Assembly: GCA_965199685.1 (NCBI GenBank)
Contig: OZ241323.1
Coordinates: 1,984,001 to 2,048,000, forward strand
Length of the DNA: 64,000 nucleotides
Direction: 5' to 3'
Source of the DNA: SP5GCR1 sp965199685
GTDB taxonomy: Bacteria; Pseudomonadota; Gammaproteobacteria; Poriferisulfidales; Oxydemutatoraceae
The notes below the pieces were generated by a model. It made no database searches. It worked only from the letters and a program-made list of their open reading frames with translations, and was not told where the DNA came from. Shown here one piece after another: positions 1 to 10,800 of the stretch; position 1 is the first letter of the stretch, and each line of letters opens with the position of its first letter. A program made the translations under genes and the position numbers.

Positions 1-461
1 GCATTATGCGCGCGCCCTATTCGTTCAAGCAAACAGTCATTTAGGCTTTGCATGCCAATTGAGATTCTATTAACCCCCGCCTTGCGTAGCTTCTTCAACT
101 TTAACAAGTCGGCACTCTCAGGGTTGGCTTCTATGGTGATTTCACATTGTGGTGCGAAATTAATATGTGCTTTTATACGCTTAAGCAAAAATGCTATCGT
201 GTCGGCATCAAACAAAGTAGGTGTGCCACCCCCTATGAACACACTATTTAAGGGGCGGTTCTGCACATAAGGCAAATCATGTTTCAAGTCAGCAATCAGC
301 GCGTCGGCATATCCCTGTTGGTTAAGACGCTCTGGTGTTGTATGAGAATTAAAGTCGCAATAAGGACATTTGGATACGCACCAAGGTAGATGTATATATA
401 ACGATAGCGGCGGCAGACGATAGTGGGTTGTTTGCCTTACAACTGTTTCAGCTTGGCGCAT
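1..461 (-). CDS. hemW: HemW-like radical SAM protein, 5' part (truncated by window edge)
   Basis: The minus-strand frame reads MRQAETVVRQTTHYRLPPL and then a radical-SAM CxxxCxxC cluster (CVSKCPYC), followed by DFNSH and FIGGGTPTLF, the order found in HemW (formerly YggW). HemW is a haem chaperone related to coproporphyrinogen III dehydrogenase and acts in the cytoplasm. I chose the ATG at 459-461, which overlaps the end of rdgB by 25 bases. The rest of the gene lies outside the window. The rph-rdgB-hemW order on one strand suggests a single transcript. Confidence 0.9.
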   Translation of the reverse strand, partial: MRQAETVVRQTTHYRLPPLSLYIHLPWCVSKCPYCDFNSHTTPERLNQQGYADALIADLKHDLPYVQNRPLNSVFIGGGTPTLFDADTIAFLLKRIKAHINFAPQCEITIEANPESADLLKLKKLRKAGVNRISIGMQSLNDCLLERIGRAHN

Positions 462-1030
462 AATTTCTTAAAGGCTAGTGCCCTGTGGCTGAATCTGTTT
501 TTGGTCGCCTCTGATAACTCCGCAGCCGTGCTTTTCAATTCGGGAACGTAAAACACTGGATCATACCCAAAACCATTGCTTCCCTTAGGTTCAGTAATAA
601 TACATCCGTTCCAGTTAGCCTCAGCAACAACTGGAACGGGGTCTTGCAGGTTGCGCACATAGCTCGCCGCACAATGAAAACGCGCGCTAAATTGCTCGCC
701 GTCGTGTACGGATAACGCTTCCAACAGATGTCTAACATTGTCCTCATCGCTTGCATACTGACCGGCATAGCGCGCTGAATAGATGCCGGGTGCACCGTCA
801 AGAATATCTACAACCAAGCCCGAGTCGTCTGCCAATGCTGGTAGACCAGTTGCCTTACTGGCATGGCGGGCTTTGATTAGTGAGTTCTCTAAAAAACTCA
901 TGCCGTTTTCTTCTGCCGGCGTGACTCCTAATTTGGATTGAGAGTGCAACACTACATCAAGCTCTCCCAAAATATATGTTAATTCTCGGAGTTTGGAAGA
1001 ATTAGCACTGGCAAAGACGAGAGTTTGCAT
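437..1030 (-). CDS. rdgB: dITP/XTP pyrophosphatase RdgB
   Basis: This protein hydrolyses non-canonical purine nucleotides such as dITP and XTP to monophosphates, keeping them out of DNA. The frame from the ATG at 1028-1030 gives 197 residues, the length of the E. coli enzyme. It carries the family's N-terminal substrate loop (ASANSSKLRE) and the motif ADDSGLVVDILDGAPGIYSAR. A longer frame starting with TTG at 1063 would lie inside rph and is unlikely. The start lies one base after the rph stop codon, so translation is probably coupled to rph. hemW overlaps its end. Confidence 0.95.
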   Translation of the reverse strand: MQTLVFASANSSKLRELTYILGELDVVLHSQSKLGVTPAEENGMSFLENSLIKARHASKATGLPALADDSGLVVDILDGAPGIYSARYAGQYASDEDNVRHLLEALSVHDGEQFSARFHCAASYVRNLQDPVPVVAEANWNGCIITEPKGSNGFGYDPVFYVPELKSTAAELSEATKNRFSHRALAFKKLCAKLKQL

Positions 1031-1031
1031 T

Positions 1032-1778
1032 TTATGACGAAAGGCTGTGTTTTTGTAATTCAAGTATCGTTTTTAGACCTAGCTGTCCTAGATCTAATAG
1101 TCCATGCAGTTCATCAATGCGTAGCGCATGTCCTTCGGCAGTACCTTGTATCTCTATAAAATGACCTGCTTCGTTGATTACCAAATTCATATCGGTTTCG
1201 GCGTTGGCATCCTCTTTATAATCGAGGTCTAATACCTTCATACCTTTATAGATCCCGACGGAGACCGCAGCAACCATACTATGTATAGGGTTTTCAGCTA
1301 TTTTCCGATGTTTCAACATATAGGTGACTGCATCGCATAGGGCGACATAAGCCCCGCAAATCGCTGCCGTGCGCGTGCCACCGTCGGCTTGTATCACATC
1401 GCAATCTATCAATATTGTATGCTCGCCAAGTGCTCTCATATTCAGACAGGCGCGCAGCGAGCGGCCAATCATTCTTTGTATTTCTTGGGTGCGACCTTTT
1501 AACTTTCCATTGATGGATTCGCGGTTGTTGCGCTCACTGGTCGCTCGCGGTAGCATACTATACTCAGCCGTCAACCATCCTTGATTTTTGCCTTTCAGAA
1601 ACTTAGGCACCCTGTCATCTATGCTAACATTGCATATCACTTTGGTATTACCGAAGGAGCTCAATACCGAACCTTCGCCATAGCGGGTATAATGCCTCTC
1701 AAAACTAATGTTGCGTAGCTCATCGCAAGCTCGTCCGCTCGGGCGTTTATTGTGGGAACTATATACTTCTTTCACCAA
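1032..1778 (-). CDS. rph: RNase PH with a rebuilt N-terminus after a transposon insertion
   Basis: RNase PH trims tRNA 3' ends by phosphorolysis. The family blocks are intact: RPSGR, FLKGKNQGWLTAEYSMLPR, GRTQEIQRMIGRSLRA, DCDVIQADGGTRTAAI, AAVSVGIYKG and EIQGTAEG. Today the frame can start only at TTG (1776-1778) or GTG (1773-1775), at the inner edge of the tnpB element's terminal repeat, giving (MV)KEVYSSHNKRPSGR. Joining the bases at 1753 and 3008 restores ATG at 3015-3017 and the N-terminus MSDNNKRPSGR in the same frame. So the element lies near codon 4 and the gene may survive through the new start. The tnpB stop overlaps this start, so expression may depend on tnpB transcription. Confidence 0.93.
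   Translation of the reverse strand: MVKEVYSSHNKRPSGRACDELRNISFERHYTRYGEGSVLSSFGNTKVICNVSIDDRVPKFLKGKNQGWLTAEYSMLPRATSERNNRESINGKLKGRTQEIQRMIGRSLRACLNMRALGEHTILIDCDVIQADGGTRTAAICGAYVALCDAVTYMLKHRKIAENPIHSMVAAVSVGIYKGMKVLDLDYKEDANAETDMNLVINEAGHFIEIQGTAEGHALRIDELHGLLDLGQLGLKTILELQKHSLSS
1745..1753. repeat. Left target-site duplication of the tnpB element
   Basis: GTTTATTGT immediately abuts the left terminal repeat and is identical to 2999-3007. On the minus strand it forms codons 4 to 7 of the original rph frame. Confidence 0.85.
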
Positions 1779-2998
1779 AGCTACTCAAAGCTATTTTTTG
1801 ACGCTTCCTAGGTCGGGCAACCCCGCTACCTCCACGTCCTGTTACGGTATTCCCTGCCGCCAAAATGTTTAACGCAGCATTTACATCTGCATTGTCCTCG
1901 TGTCCGCAATACTGACACTTGAAAATTGATTGGGTCTTGCGGTTCGCTTTATCCGCTATACCGCACTTATTACAGGTCTGACTGGTGTATTGAGGTGCAA
2001 CTTTCTCTACCCGTGCCTTATAACTTAAGCATTGCTCCAGCTTACCCCAACTGCTCTTTAGTATCTCCCTATTCAAACCCGACTTGGCTTTGACATGCGT
2101 GCCTGGACTGTCTAACGTCCCTTTGGCACTCGCAGTCATGCCTTGTGAATTTAAGTCTTCCATATACACAATGTCATACTGGTCTGCTATGAGCTTACTG
2201 GTGTGATGATACCAATTTACTCGTGCTGAATGCTCGGCGCGGTATGCCTTCTGCAGTCGGTGCTTTGCGCGCTTGTGCCTGTTGCTACCCTTAACTTTAC
2301 GCGCCACTATGTGCTGACACCACCGCCGCCATGCCTCCTTACGCGTTAAGTCGGGTAGGTGATACATTGTCCCGTCCGATAGGGCAATCTGTCCTACATT
2401 CCTATCCAGTCCTACTGCCGTTGCTGGGCGCGGTTTATCTGCCACCTCCACCTCATAACAGAGATACGCATACCACTTGCCACATTCATACTTCACTTGA
2501 CCTGATACAAACTTCTCACCTTTGTATCTATCACCTCCGGCAAACTTCATCCAGCCTACCTTTTGTATATACAAGTGAGAACCTGCTATTTTTGCAGATT
2601 GATAGTTAATCGGAAAAGTTAGGCTGTGTGTATGTTTTCCATGAAACTTCGGCAACGCATTATTGCCTTTGAAAAAGCCTTTGTAGGTCTGCTCTATGGG
2701 TTGCAATGATGATTTCACTATATAGGCAGAATAATCCTGCAACCACTTGTCGTGATGCTTACGCAACATCGTAAATTGTTTGCCTAAGGTATAGTAGCTA
2801 AACTCGCATTTGCCGCATGTCTCGTATTCGTCCCGCAACTTTGCTACAAAATGGTTCCATACATAACGACAGGCACCTGCTGTGCCGTGTAACTTCTGAT
2901 GCTTTGCTTGTGTCGCTGGATATAGCCTATACCTGATTGTTCTATGTGTTTTCATTCATTTGTTATTTTAGCACTTATAGAAAGAAGTATATAATTCC
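1754..2998. mobile_element. tnpB-bearing element with terminal inverted repeats
   Basis: The left end at 1755-1773 reads GGAACTATATACTTCTTTC and the right end at 2980-2998 reads GAAAGAAGTATATAATTCC. These are inverse complements at 18 of 19 positions. Directly outside them is a 9-base direct repeat, GTTTATTGT. The only gene inside is tnpB on the minus strand. IS200/IS605 elements normally lack inverted termini and target duplications, so this looks like a DDE-type non-autonomous element that carries tnpB and was moved by an enzyme supplied in trans. No DDE or Y1 transposase gene is present inside. Confidence 0.85.
1759..2955 (-). CDS. tnpB: TnpB family RNA-guided nuclease (OrfB)
   Basis: This 398-residue protein has the TnpB architecture: an N-terminal helix-turn-helix-like and OrfB region (MKTHRTIRYRLYP), then a split RuvC nuclease. 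Likely catalytic residues are Asp184 in VGLDRNVG, Glu266 in YMEDLNSQG and Asp354/Asp357 in HEDNADVNAALNI. A zinc finger uses Cys328, 331, 347 and 350. All appear intact, so the nuclease could be active. TnpB proteins use a guide RNA read from the element's right end into flanking DNA; here that flank is rph. The last codons and the stop run through the terminal repeat. There is no TnpA partner. A TGCTAAAAT extended -10-like motif at 2965-2973 sits just upstream, suggesting a very short leader. Confidence 0.92.
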   Translation of the reverse strand: MKTHRTIRYRLYPATQAKHQKLHGTAGACRYVWNHFVAKLRDEYETCGKCEFSYYTLGKQFTMLRKHHDKWLQDYSAYIVKSSLQPIEQTYKGFFKGNNALPKFHGKHTHSLTFPINYQSAKIAGSHLYIQKVGWMKFAGGDRYKGEKFVSGQVKYECGKWYAYLCYEVEVADKPRPATAVGLDRNVGQIALSDGTMYHLPDLTRKEAWRRWCQHIVARKVKGSNRHKRAKHRLQKAYRAEHSARVNWYHHTSKLIADQYDIVYMEDLNSQGMTASAKGTLDSPGTHVKAKSGLNREILKSSWGKLEQCLSYKARVEKVAPQYTSQTCNKCGIADKANRKTQSIFKCQYCGHEDNADVNAALNILAAGNTVTGRGGSGVARPRKRQKIALSSFGERSI

Positions 2999-3007
2999 GT
3001 TTATTGT
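2999..3007. repeat. Right target-site duplication of the tnpB element
   Basis: GTTTATTGT immediately follows the right terminal repeat. The displaced original rph start codon (CAT on the plus strand at 3015-3017) lies 7 bases further on. Confidence 0.85.
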
Positions 3008-3173
3008 TATCTGACATGATTATTTTTGATAAAAATTAATGCTATATATGACATTCGGACTGTACATTAAATTATACACCGAAAATCAAAACCAAAATAT
3101 AAAGTTATAGTAACATTTAGACAGAACACTATTAAGCATTACTCACAACCGATACACTTGCAAACAAATACCG
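3008..3173. other. Intergenic region between ispB and the displaced rph start
   Basis: AT-rich DNA that must hold the ispB promoter and probably the original rph promoter. It includes the orphaned rph codons ATG TCA GAT on the minus strand (3009-3017). I see no convincing -35/-10 pair and no other gene. Confidence 0.6.
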
Positions 3174-4139
3174 ATGACAAAAACACCTGAGAAAATAACT
3201 GCACCAATTGCGAATGAACTAAGCGATCTAGAACAATTAATAGAAAGGCGACTAGACTCCAATTTGTCGTACATTATTGAGCTAAGCAATCATCTTATTG
3301 GTGCGGGAGGTAAACGAATACGCCCGATATTGGTGTTATTGTCGGCATTGGCAGGCGGTTATCGTTCGCAGAACAACGACCATATCGCATTGGCTACCGT
3401 CGTTGAATTCATCCATACCGCAACGCTGTTGCACGACGATGTGGTTGACGATGCACCACTCAGGCGCGGTAAAAAAACCGTAAAAGCACTATGGGGCAAT
3501 AGTGCCAGTGTGTTGGTCGGCGATTTTCTCTATTCTCGTGCCTTCCAGATTCTATACGGCATCAATCATGCTGCCATATCAAAAGACATCTCGGATGCAA
3601 CCAACACGATTTCCGAAGGGGAAGTGCAGCAACTAATCAACTTAAACCGTAAGGATCTTAGCGAGGCGACCTATATGGATATCATTACGCGTAAAACGGC
3701 AACTTTGTTCAAAGTAGCATGCCGAACCGGTGCTATGCTCGGCGATCCAGAACCCGAGATTACACAAGCGATGACTTCCTACGGGTTAAATTTAGGGCTT
3801 GCTTTTCAACTGGTTGATGATCTCATAGACTACAACAAAAATACCGATAAAAACTGGGGACAGGATTTAGCCGAAGGGAAACTCACATTACCATTGATAT
3901 ATGCGTTTGAAAACGGTGATGCCTCTCAAATCAAGTTTTTGGAATCAACTCTGTGCAAAGGTGAGGCTGTTGCGCAAGTGCGAGAATTGCTAGAGACAGT
4001 CGGGGCACTCACTTATGTACAAAATCAAGCGCAGCATTATGCCGAGCAAGCATACCGAAGTCTGGATTCAATATCCTCGTCTCCTTATAAAGACTCACTT
4101 GCTATGCTTAGTCGGTTTGTTATAAAGCGCACCGTCTAA
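3174..4139 (+). CDS. ispB: Octaprenyl-diphosphate synthase-type polyprenyl synthase
   Basis: A trans-prenyltransferase that adds isopentenyl units to an allylic diphosphate, making the side chain of ubiquinone. The first aspartate-rich motif is LHDDVVDDAPLRRG (Asp88, 89, 92) and the second is LVDDLIDYN (Asp215, 216, 219). The GAGGKRIRP block near residue 45 binds isopentenyl diphosphate. Its 321 residues are normal for IspB. It is divergent from rph. The stop is directly followed by an intergenic-repeat cluster. Exact chain length cannot be read from sequence. Confidence 0.93.
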   Translation: MTKTPEKITAPIANELSDLEQLIERRLDSNLSYIIELSNHLIGAGGKRIRPILVLLSALAGGYRSQNNDHIALATVVEFIHTATLLHDDVVDDAPLRRGKKTVKALWGNSASVLVGDFLYSRAFQILYGINHAAISKDISDATNTISEGEVQQLINLNRKDLSEATYMDIITRKTATLFKVACRTGAMLGDPEPEITQAMTSYGLNLGLAFQLVDDLIDYNKNTDKNWGQDLAEGKLTLPLIYAFENGDASQIKFLESTLCKGEAVAQVRELLETVGALTYVQNQAQHYAEQAYRSLDSISSSPYKDSLAMLSRFVIKRTV

Positions 4140-4140
4140 A

Positions 4141-4831
4141 ATGGTAGGGGCGGTTGAAAAAGTACCGCCATGCACAAACCTAACCGCCACGCGCCAAAAA
4201 ATTTATGTTAACCAACTGTAGGGGAGGGTATTGCATTTTGCAATGAATACGCTGCCCACCATCTTAGAGTTCTGCACAGCGTCACGCCGATTGACCTGCT
4301 GGTTCAATCGGCGATTCAATATGCCCTCCCTAAAGTACCGTCTTGCACAGACCTAACCGCTTGCGCCACTTGGTTTTGGTTCCCATAAATTGGATGGCGT
4401 ACCACTTTATTTGTGCAGACGCAACGCGTTAGGGTGGTTTACGTAAATTTTATGGATGAATAGATTGTTTGTACAGATGCAGCGCGTTTCGGGAGGGCAT
4501 GTGAGATTGTTGAAAAAGTATTTCATGCACCCATAAGGGGTAATTGTCTAGTGCAGAACCACCACAACCACCCCGTCAGGCTTCGCCTGCCACCCCTCCA
4601 AAGGAGGGGAATGTACTAATGCAGACACTTTTTCAACAGCCCCATGTTAGCCCTCCCCTACCGTTTGCGTAAATTTTATGGATGAATGGATTGATTGTAC
4701 AAGGACAACGCATTTGGGGTGGTTTGCATAATTTGGTGGCGCATGGCGGTTGAGGTTTTGCAGACGCAACGCGTTAGGGAGGGCATGTTAGCCCTCCCCT
4801 ACCGTTATCGTAAATTATGTGGCGCAAGCGG
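4141..4831. repeat. Intergenic mosaic-repeat cluster 1
   Basis: About 690 bases made of shared modules: a TTGTTGAAAAAGTATTTCATG end at 4507 facing an ACTTTTTCAACAG end near 4640; a hairpin-rich piece CAGGCTTCGCCTG plus CCCCTCCAAAGGAGGGG; a palindromic GGGAGGGCATGTTAGCCC block; and TGGCGCA(A/T)GCGGTT pieces. The part at 4507-4643 is nearly identical to 62625-62755. The stop codon of the GLUG gene lies inside the last module. Short open frames here are not genes. Confidence 0.85.
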
Positions 4832-7800
4832 TTAAGTTGTTATGATGACCCTGTTTTTTCTTGTTCGTCTAATCGTTATTGCCACCAGCGTTAGTGCCAT
4901 CAGAAGCAATATTAAATAGACGATATCAGTAGTGCCGCCGCCGCCACTGCGACGGACTCCGCTGGTAGCTTCAGGTGCTAGTTGCGAGAGTATGTCTGGC
5001 ATACCCATTAGGTCGTCAACTACCCGACCGTCTACACCACTACTATCGTAAGGTCCGCCGTCGGTGATCACCAGCATGATGCAGTTTTGATCACTTGCAA
5101 CAAAGCCTTGACTCTCTGTGCCAGCTGCTTGATGTTCATTTTTGTAGACCTCTACATTAGTTGGACAGGGTTCAGCAGTACTCGGGCGTGAGATCCCATA
5201 CCAAGTATCGGGATAGCGAGTGCCGGTAGCAGAACGCTCCCAACGTTGATTAGTTTGATTATATTCACCTACAAAAGTGCCTCTTTCAAAACGCTGCCAA
5301 CGCTGTTCTAACCTGTCGTATTTGCTTATGTATAAAGTCTCTGTGGTGCCAACAGGATTAAACGACATTGGAAAGACCGTATGAGTAATACCACCTATTA
5401 CCTCGTTGTTATCGTCAATTTGTTGAACGTCTTGGTAGTCTACATCTCGAACGCCGAACGCCGCGAACCTTATTCTATCTCCCCGAAGTTCTTCTGCTTG
5501 CTCATCAAAACCAAGTGTTTCTCTTACGGCAGGCCTCAAGCCACCATAGTCAATATCTGCCGCAGAATAATGAGTTGATGTGGTCATACCTAGCTCTTCA
5601 TTCATGTCGTTTGCTATAACAAGTGCTTCGTAGGTTAAGAATAGCGGCTGATCTCCTTGCGTTGATAGATAATCAACATTGGCATTAGTGCCAACCTGTA
5701 GTCTAGTATTGTCGTCACGGTTTAAGTCAACATTGTCGGGGATGCTATTATTGTTTGTATCAGGTTGGCGATAATTTATCGGTTCGCCCTCATCGTCATC
5801 AGTTACAAGATAAGTTTCTATTATCCTCTCAGCACTGCCGATGCGATCCCAGCCTACGCTGATTTGGGTAGGTGGTGGCACAGCATCATCGCTCACCGTG
5901 AACGCAATAATAGTGGCAAATCGCGCACCTCCGCTCTTGCGAAGGGCTTTTACAGCATCATTATTAGATGGGATTCCCATAGTTGTATAGCCTTCCCCCA
6001 TTGACATCTCAATTGTTTCAGCACGAGTGATTGCCTCATAGTCTGCTACTAAATAATAGCTTTCCCCTGTTATCACTGACGATACTGTGGTTGCCTGTCG
6101 CGGATCTTCAATGTCTGCCACTTCGTGCAATCGCACTTGACGGATTCGAGTGATGTCTTCATCACTTGCTGCCACCCTAACCTCAATATTATTGTTAGGA
6201 CCTATTGCATACCGATACTGACCAAGAGTTTGTATAACACCTCCTGCCGTCGGCTCTACTCCATCAGCAGGATGCCAGGCAGTGGCTGGCACAAAATCTA
6301 TATTTTGAATTCTCTGATCTATTGTTCCATCCAACCAATGGGTGATGGTTTCACCTGCTCGTGGATCTTCCGAATTTGCGATGGTGTATTGTCCTTCTGT
6401 TATAGATCCAATAGAAGGCAATCTGTTGTTACTCAGCACAATAGTCGAAGAAGTGATATTTTCACTGGGTATCTGACCACGTCGTACTCTAAGTCGGGTT
6501 AGATTTCCATCAGTGTTATAACTTGAAATAGCAACGGTTTGAGGGGCAGAGGGACTATTGGTATATAAGTACGAATCCTGATCCGAAAAATTTATTTCCG
6601 GCAACACTTCAATACTCCTAAAAGTTAAAAATTCGCTGATTAAAAATCCGTTGTCATCAACTGTTGCCCAAAAATACCGTCTAGAGGAACTCACAGGTTC
6701 ATCAGCAAGGCTAGTTGTTAGCTCCGTACAATATTCGTTTAGTCTTATCTTATTCAAATGATAATTAGAACCAAATCTGGAAAAAGCACCTACAATTGTA
6801 GAACATGAACTATCACCTCGGAATATCGTGGCAACATCGTCTATGCCGAAATACTGCGCCGGGGTCATCACCATATCTTTAGTAAATGTTTGTTTAACAT
6901 TCTCATTGTCTATATAAGTGAATCCTTCATCTCTGAAAAGGCTGCGTATAATTGTGCTACGGCTATAAAAAGTGGAAGTCATGGGTAATGCGGCTATAGC
7001 TGAAGTGGAGGCAACGCTGGTATTGATAGAGATAACATCTTCATCAAAAGGATTGTTGTCTGCCACATCAATGATACTGTCCTGATCGATGTCTGCGTTC
7101 AAATTACTATCTCTACAAACTCTAGTTAGCACATCAGCATCGGCTGTTGCCTGATAGTTGACCGAAATGGATTCGTCTACAATTTCTCCATCCAGTGTCA
7201 CTTTGAGCGTTGGAACAATGGTACTAGTAGTTTCTTCGATCAATTCACGAGATACTATTCGATAGTTGTCTATAGTAAAACCATTTTCATTAACATTAAC
7301 CGTGTTTAACCTAAAGAATAGTTCTGTTTGACCTATGTGCAGAAAGAATGGTGCACATGTAATCGCAAGCGTAGGCGGCTGAGACCTAGGTGCGGTTGTG
7401 TGCCTGCGACCGACTGGGTACTGTTCGTTGGTGCCGAAATCCCAAACATCAGGACTCCAGTTTTCATATATCCCGGTTGCCATTGTTGGTGATTGCAGTT
7501 GCTGTGAGGTTCGGCCGATACCATTAGCACCTGCCGCTATTCCACTGGTAAATATGTCCCAATAGCTGTTTGTTATGGTGCCGTTATTCCGACCGACTAA
7601 ACCACCTACCGCAAAATCTCCTGAAACAGAACCTGTCGCATAGCTGTTTGTGATGGTGCCAAAATTATCACCGACTAAACCACCTACGTTACTAGTGCCT
7701 GAAATAGAACTAGTGCCTGAAATAGAACCTGTCGCATAGCTGTTCGTAATCATACCAGAACCATTATTGCCGACTAAACCGCCTAAATCACTAACCCCTG

Positions 7801-10800
7801 AAACAGAGGCCGTCGCATAGCTGTTCATAATAGTGCCGTTATTCTGACCGACTAAACCACCTACTATTTCATCACCTGAAACAGAACCCGCCACATAGCT
7901 GTTTGTAATGCTGCCAGCATCATTGAAACCGACTAAACCGCCTACCGCAAAATTTCCTGTATTATTGACACTTAGCAAACCAACATTAGCAATTTCAGCA
8001 CCACTTCCATACCCAAACAAGCCTACTCCGGTGATCGCCCTGTCAATCATAAGATTGGAAATTGTAAAACCGTTGCCTTCAAAATCACCAGTAAAAGCAT
8101 TAGAGAGAGAAGACCCAATCGGCTGCCAACCTTCTCCCGTAGTCCATGCGTCCTGGTTAATCATCCTGCTAGCTGCTGAACTATAGTGGTGATCTATGTC
8201 AAAGTCTAAATCTCTGGCTAGTTCGTAACCTGTGCAACCACCAGACGGACAACCTAGGGTAATCTTGGTTGCCGTGCTGTTTGCTTGATAACCGGAACCA
8301 TCAAGTACGAAGCGCATCGCATTTAAGTCTTCCAAATGGCATATTTCTATCAGCCCATCGTTATCATCGTCAATATCATCAGTGTTGCATGCCACTGGAA
8401 GTATCCTTAGAGACGGATAGTCAACAGATGTGCCAAAATCCCACACACTAGGATCCCACTCCTCATATATCCCAGTTGCCGATGTAGGGTCTTGCAGTTC
8501 CCGCGTAGTTTTAGCTTCGCCGACACCAACACCCTGCGATAATTCAGTAGAGTCCCAATAACTAGACTCAATCACTGCGCCGATACCAGCAGTATTGGAA
8601 GAGACTAAACCACCTACTAAAATAGTATTGCTTGAAGATCCCGCCGCATAGCTGTTGATAATAACGCCACCACTATTAGAACCGACTAGACCACCTGCAG
8701 CTGTAGCAAAACCGCTTGAAAAAAAGCCTGTTGCATAGGTGTCCTCAATGGTGCCAGAATTTACACCGACTAAACCACCTACAGTTCCACTTGCTGAAAC
8801 ACGACCCGTCGCATAGCTTTTCCTGATGGTGGCACCAGGATTACTCTGGCCGACTAAACCACCTACCATAAAAGACCCTGAAACAGAACCTGTTGCATAG
8901 CTGTTCGTAATGCTGCCAAAATTCTCACCGACTAAACCACCTACAATCTCACTATCATCATTATTATCACTATCCCTGCTGCCTGAAACCATGCTTGTCG
9001 CATAGCTGCTTACAATAGTGCCATCATTATCACCGACTAAACCACCTACCTGATCATTTCCTTCAACACTGCTCGTCGTATAGCTGTTTATAATAGTGCC
9101 ATCATTCTCACCGACTAAACCACCTACATCATCACCGCTGCCTGAAACAGAACCTGTCGTATAGCTGTTTATAATATTTCCACCTGTATCTAGTATACCG
9201 GCTAAACCACCTACCTCAAAAGTTCCTGTAATACTCACACTTAACAAACCAACATTAGCAATTTCAGCACCATTTCCGGCAAAACCAAACAAGCCTAATC
9301 TGCTCGTTCTGTTAATCATAAGATTGGAAATCGTAAAACCGTTGCCTTCAAAATCACCAGTAAAAACATTAGAAGCGTTAAACCCAACCGGCTGCCAACC
9401 TTCTCCCATAGTCCATGTAATTTTGTTAGGCGTTGAGCTATAGCTGACATCGTCATCAAAGTCTAAATCTCTGACTAGTTCGTAACCTGTGCAAACACCA
9501 GACGGACAACCCAGGGTACTCGTGTCTGCCATGCTGTCCGCTTTATAACCGGAACCATCAAGTACGAAGCGCATCGCATCCAAGTCTTCCAAATGGCATA
9601 TTTCTATCAGCCCATCGTTATCATCGTCAATATCATCGGTGTTACATGCCGCAGGAAGTGTCCTTAGAGTCGGATATTGATTGGATGTTCCGAAATCCCA
9701 CACTCTAGGATCCCAGCTACTATATATCCCAGTTGCCGATGTAGGTTGCTGCAGTTGCATCGTAGTTAGACCTGAACCGCTGGGACTCGTACCTATTTCA
9801 CTGGTAACTGTGTCCCAATAGCTGCTTGTAGACCTACCACTACTATTAAAACCGACTAAACCACCTGCGAAAGAAGTTCCTGAAACAGAACCCGTCGCAT
9901 AGCTGTTGGTGATGGTGCCGCTATTATTCTGACCGACTAAACCACCTACAGCGCTGTTTCCTGAAACAGAACCCGTTGCATAGCTGCTCCTGATCAGACT
10001 AAGATTATGCCAACCGACTAAACCGCCTATACTACTAGCTCCTGAAACAGAACCCGTCGCATAGCTGCCTATAATAGAACCAATATTAAAACCGACTAAA
10101 CCGCCTACCTGATTAGTGCCGGAAACAGAGCTTGTCGCATAGCTGTTCATAATTCTGCCACCATTATTACCGACTAAACCACCTGCATCACGATTACTAG
10201 ATAAAATAAAACCAGTCACATAGCTGTTCGTGATGTCACCGGTATTCACACCAACTAAACCACCTACCGTCCGTCCGCTAGTATTTACACTTACACTTAA
10301 CAAACCAACATTAGCAATTCTAGCACCTGTTTCTATAGCACTAAACAAGCCTACTGTGTTGATCGCTCTGTTAATCATAAGATTGGAAATCGTAAAACCG
10401 TTGCCTTCAAACTGACTAGTGAACCTGGAAGCAAGCGACCCAATCGGCTGCCAACCCTCTCCCGTAGTCCATGTAGTCATGTTCTCTGATGCATTGCGAT
10501 AACTTGCATCATCGTTAAAGTCTAAATCTCTGACTAGTTCGTAACCTATGCAACCACTAGACGGGCAACCCAAGGTACTCGTGGTTGCCATGCTGTCTGC
10601 TTTATAACCAGAACCACCCGGTACGAAGCGCATCGCATCTAAGTCTTCCAAATGGCATATTTCTATCAGCCCATCGCTATCATCGTCAACCTGAGGAGTA
10701 CTGCATGCCGCAGGAAGTTGTGCCTGTGCAACTGCGGTGTTAATAAATATGATATGGGATAAACAAACTAATAGTGTAATCAAAACTAGTTTCAACGATT

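Noticed and set aside
1759..2955. Ordinary IS200/IS605 (IS1341-type) insertion
   Set aside because: Inverted ends and a 9-base target duplication do not fit the single-strand Y1 mechanism, although the gene itself belongs to that family.
6125..6502. 125-codon open frame opposite the GLUG gene
   Set aside because: Antisense shadow of a well-supported long gene.
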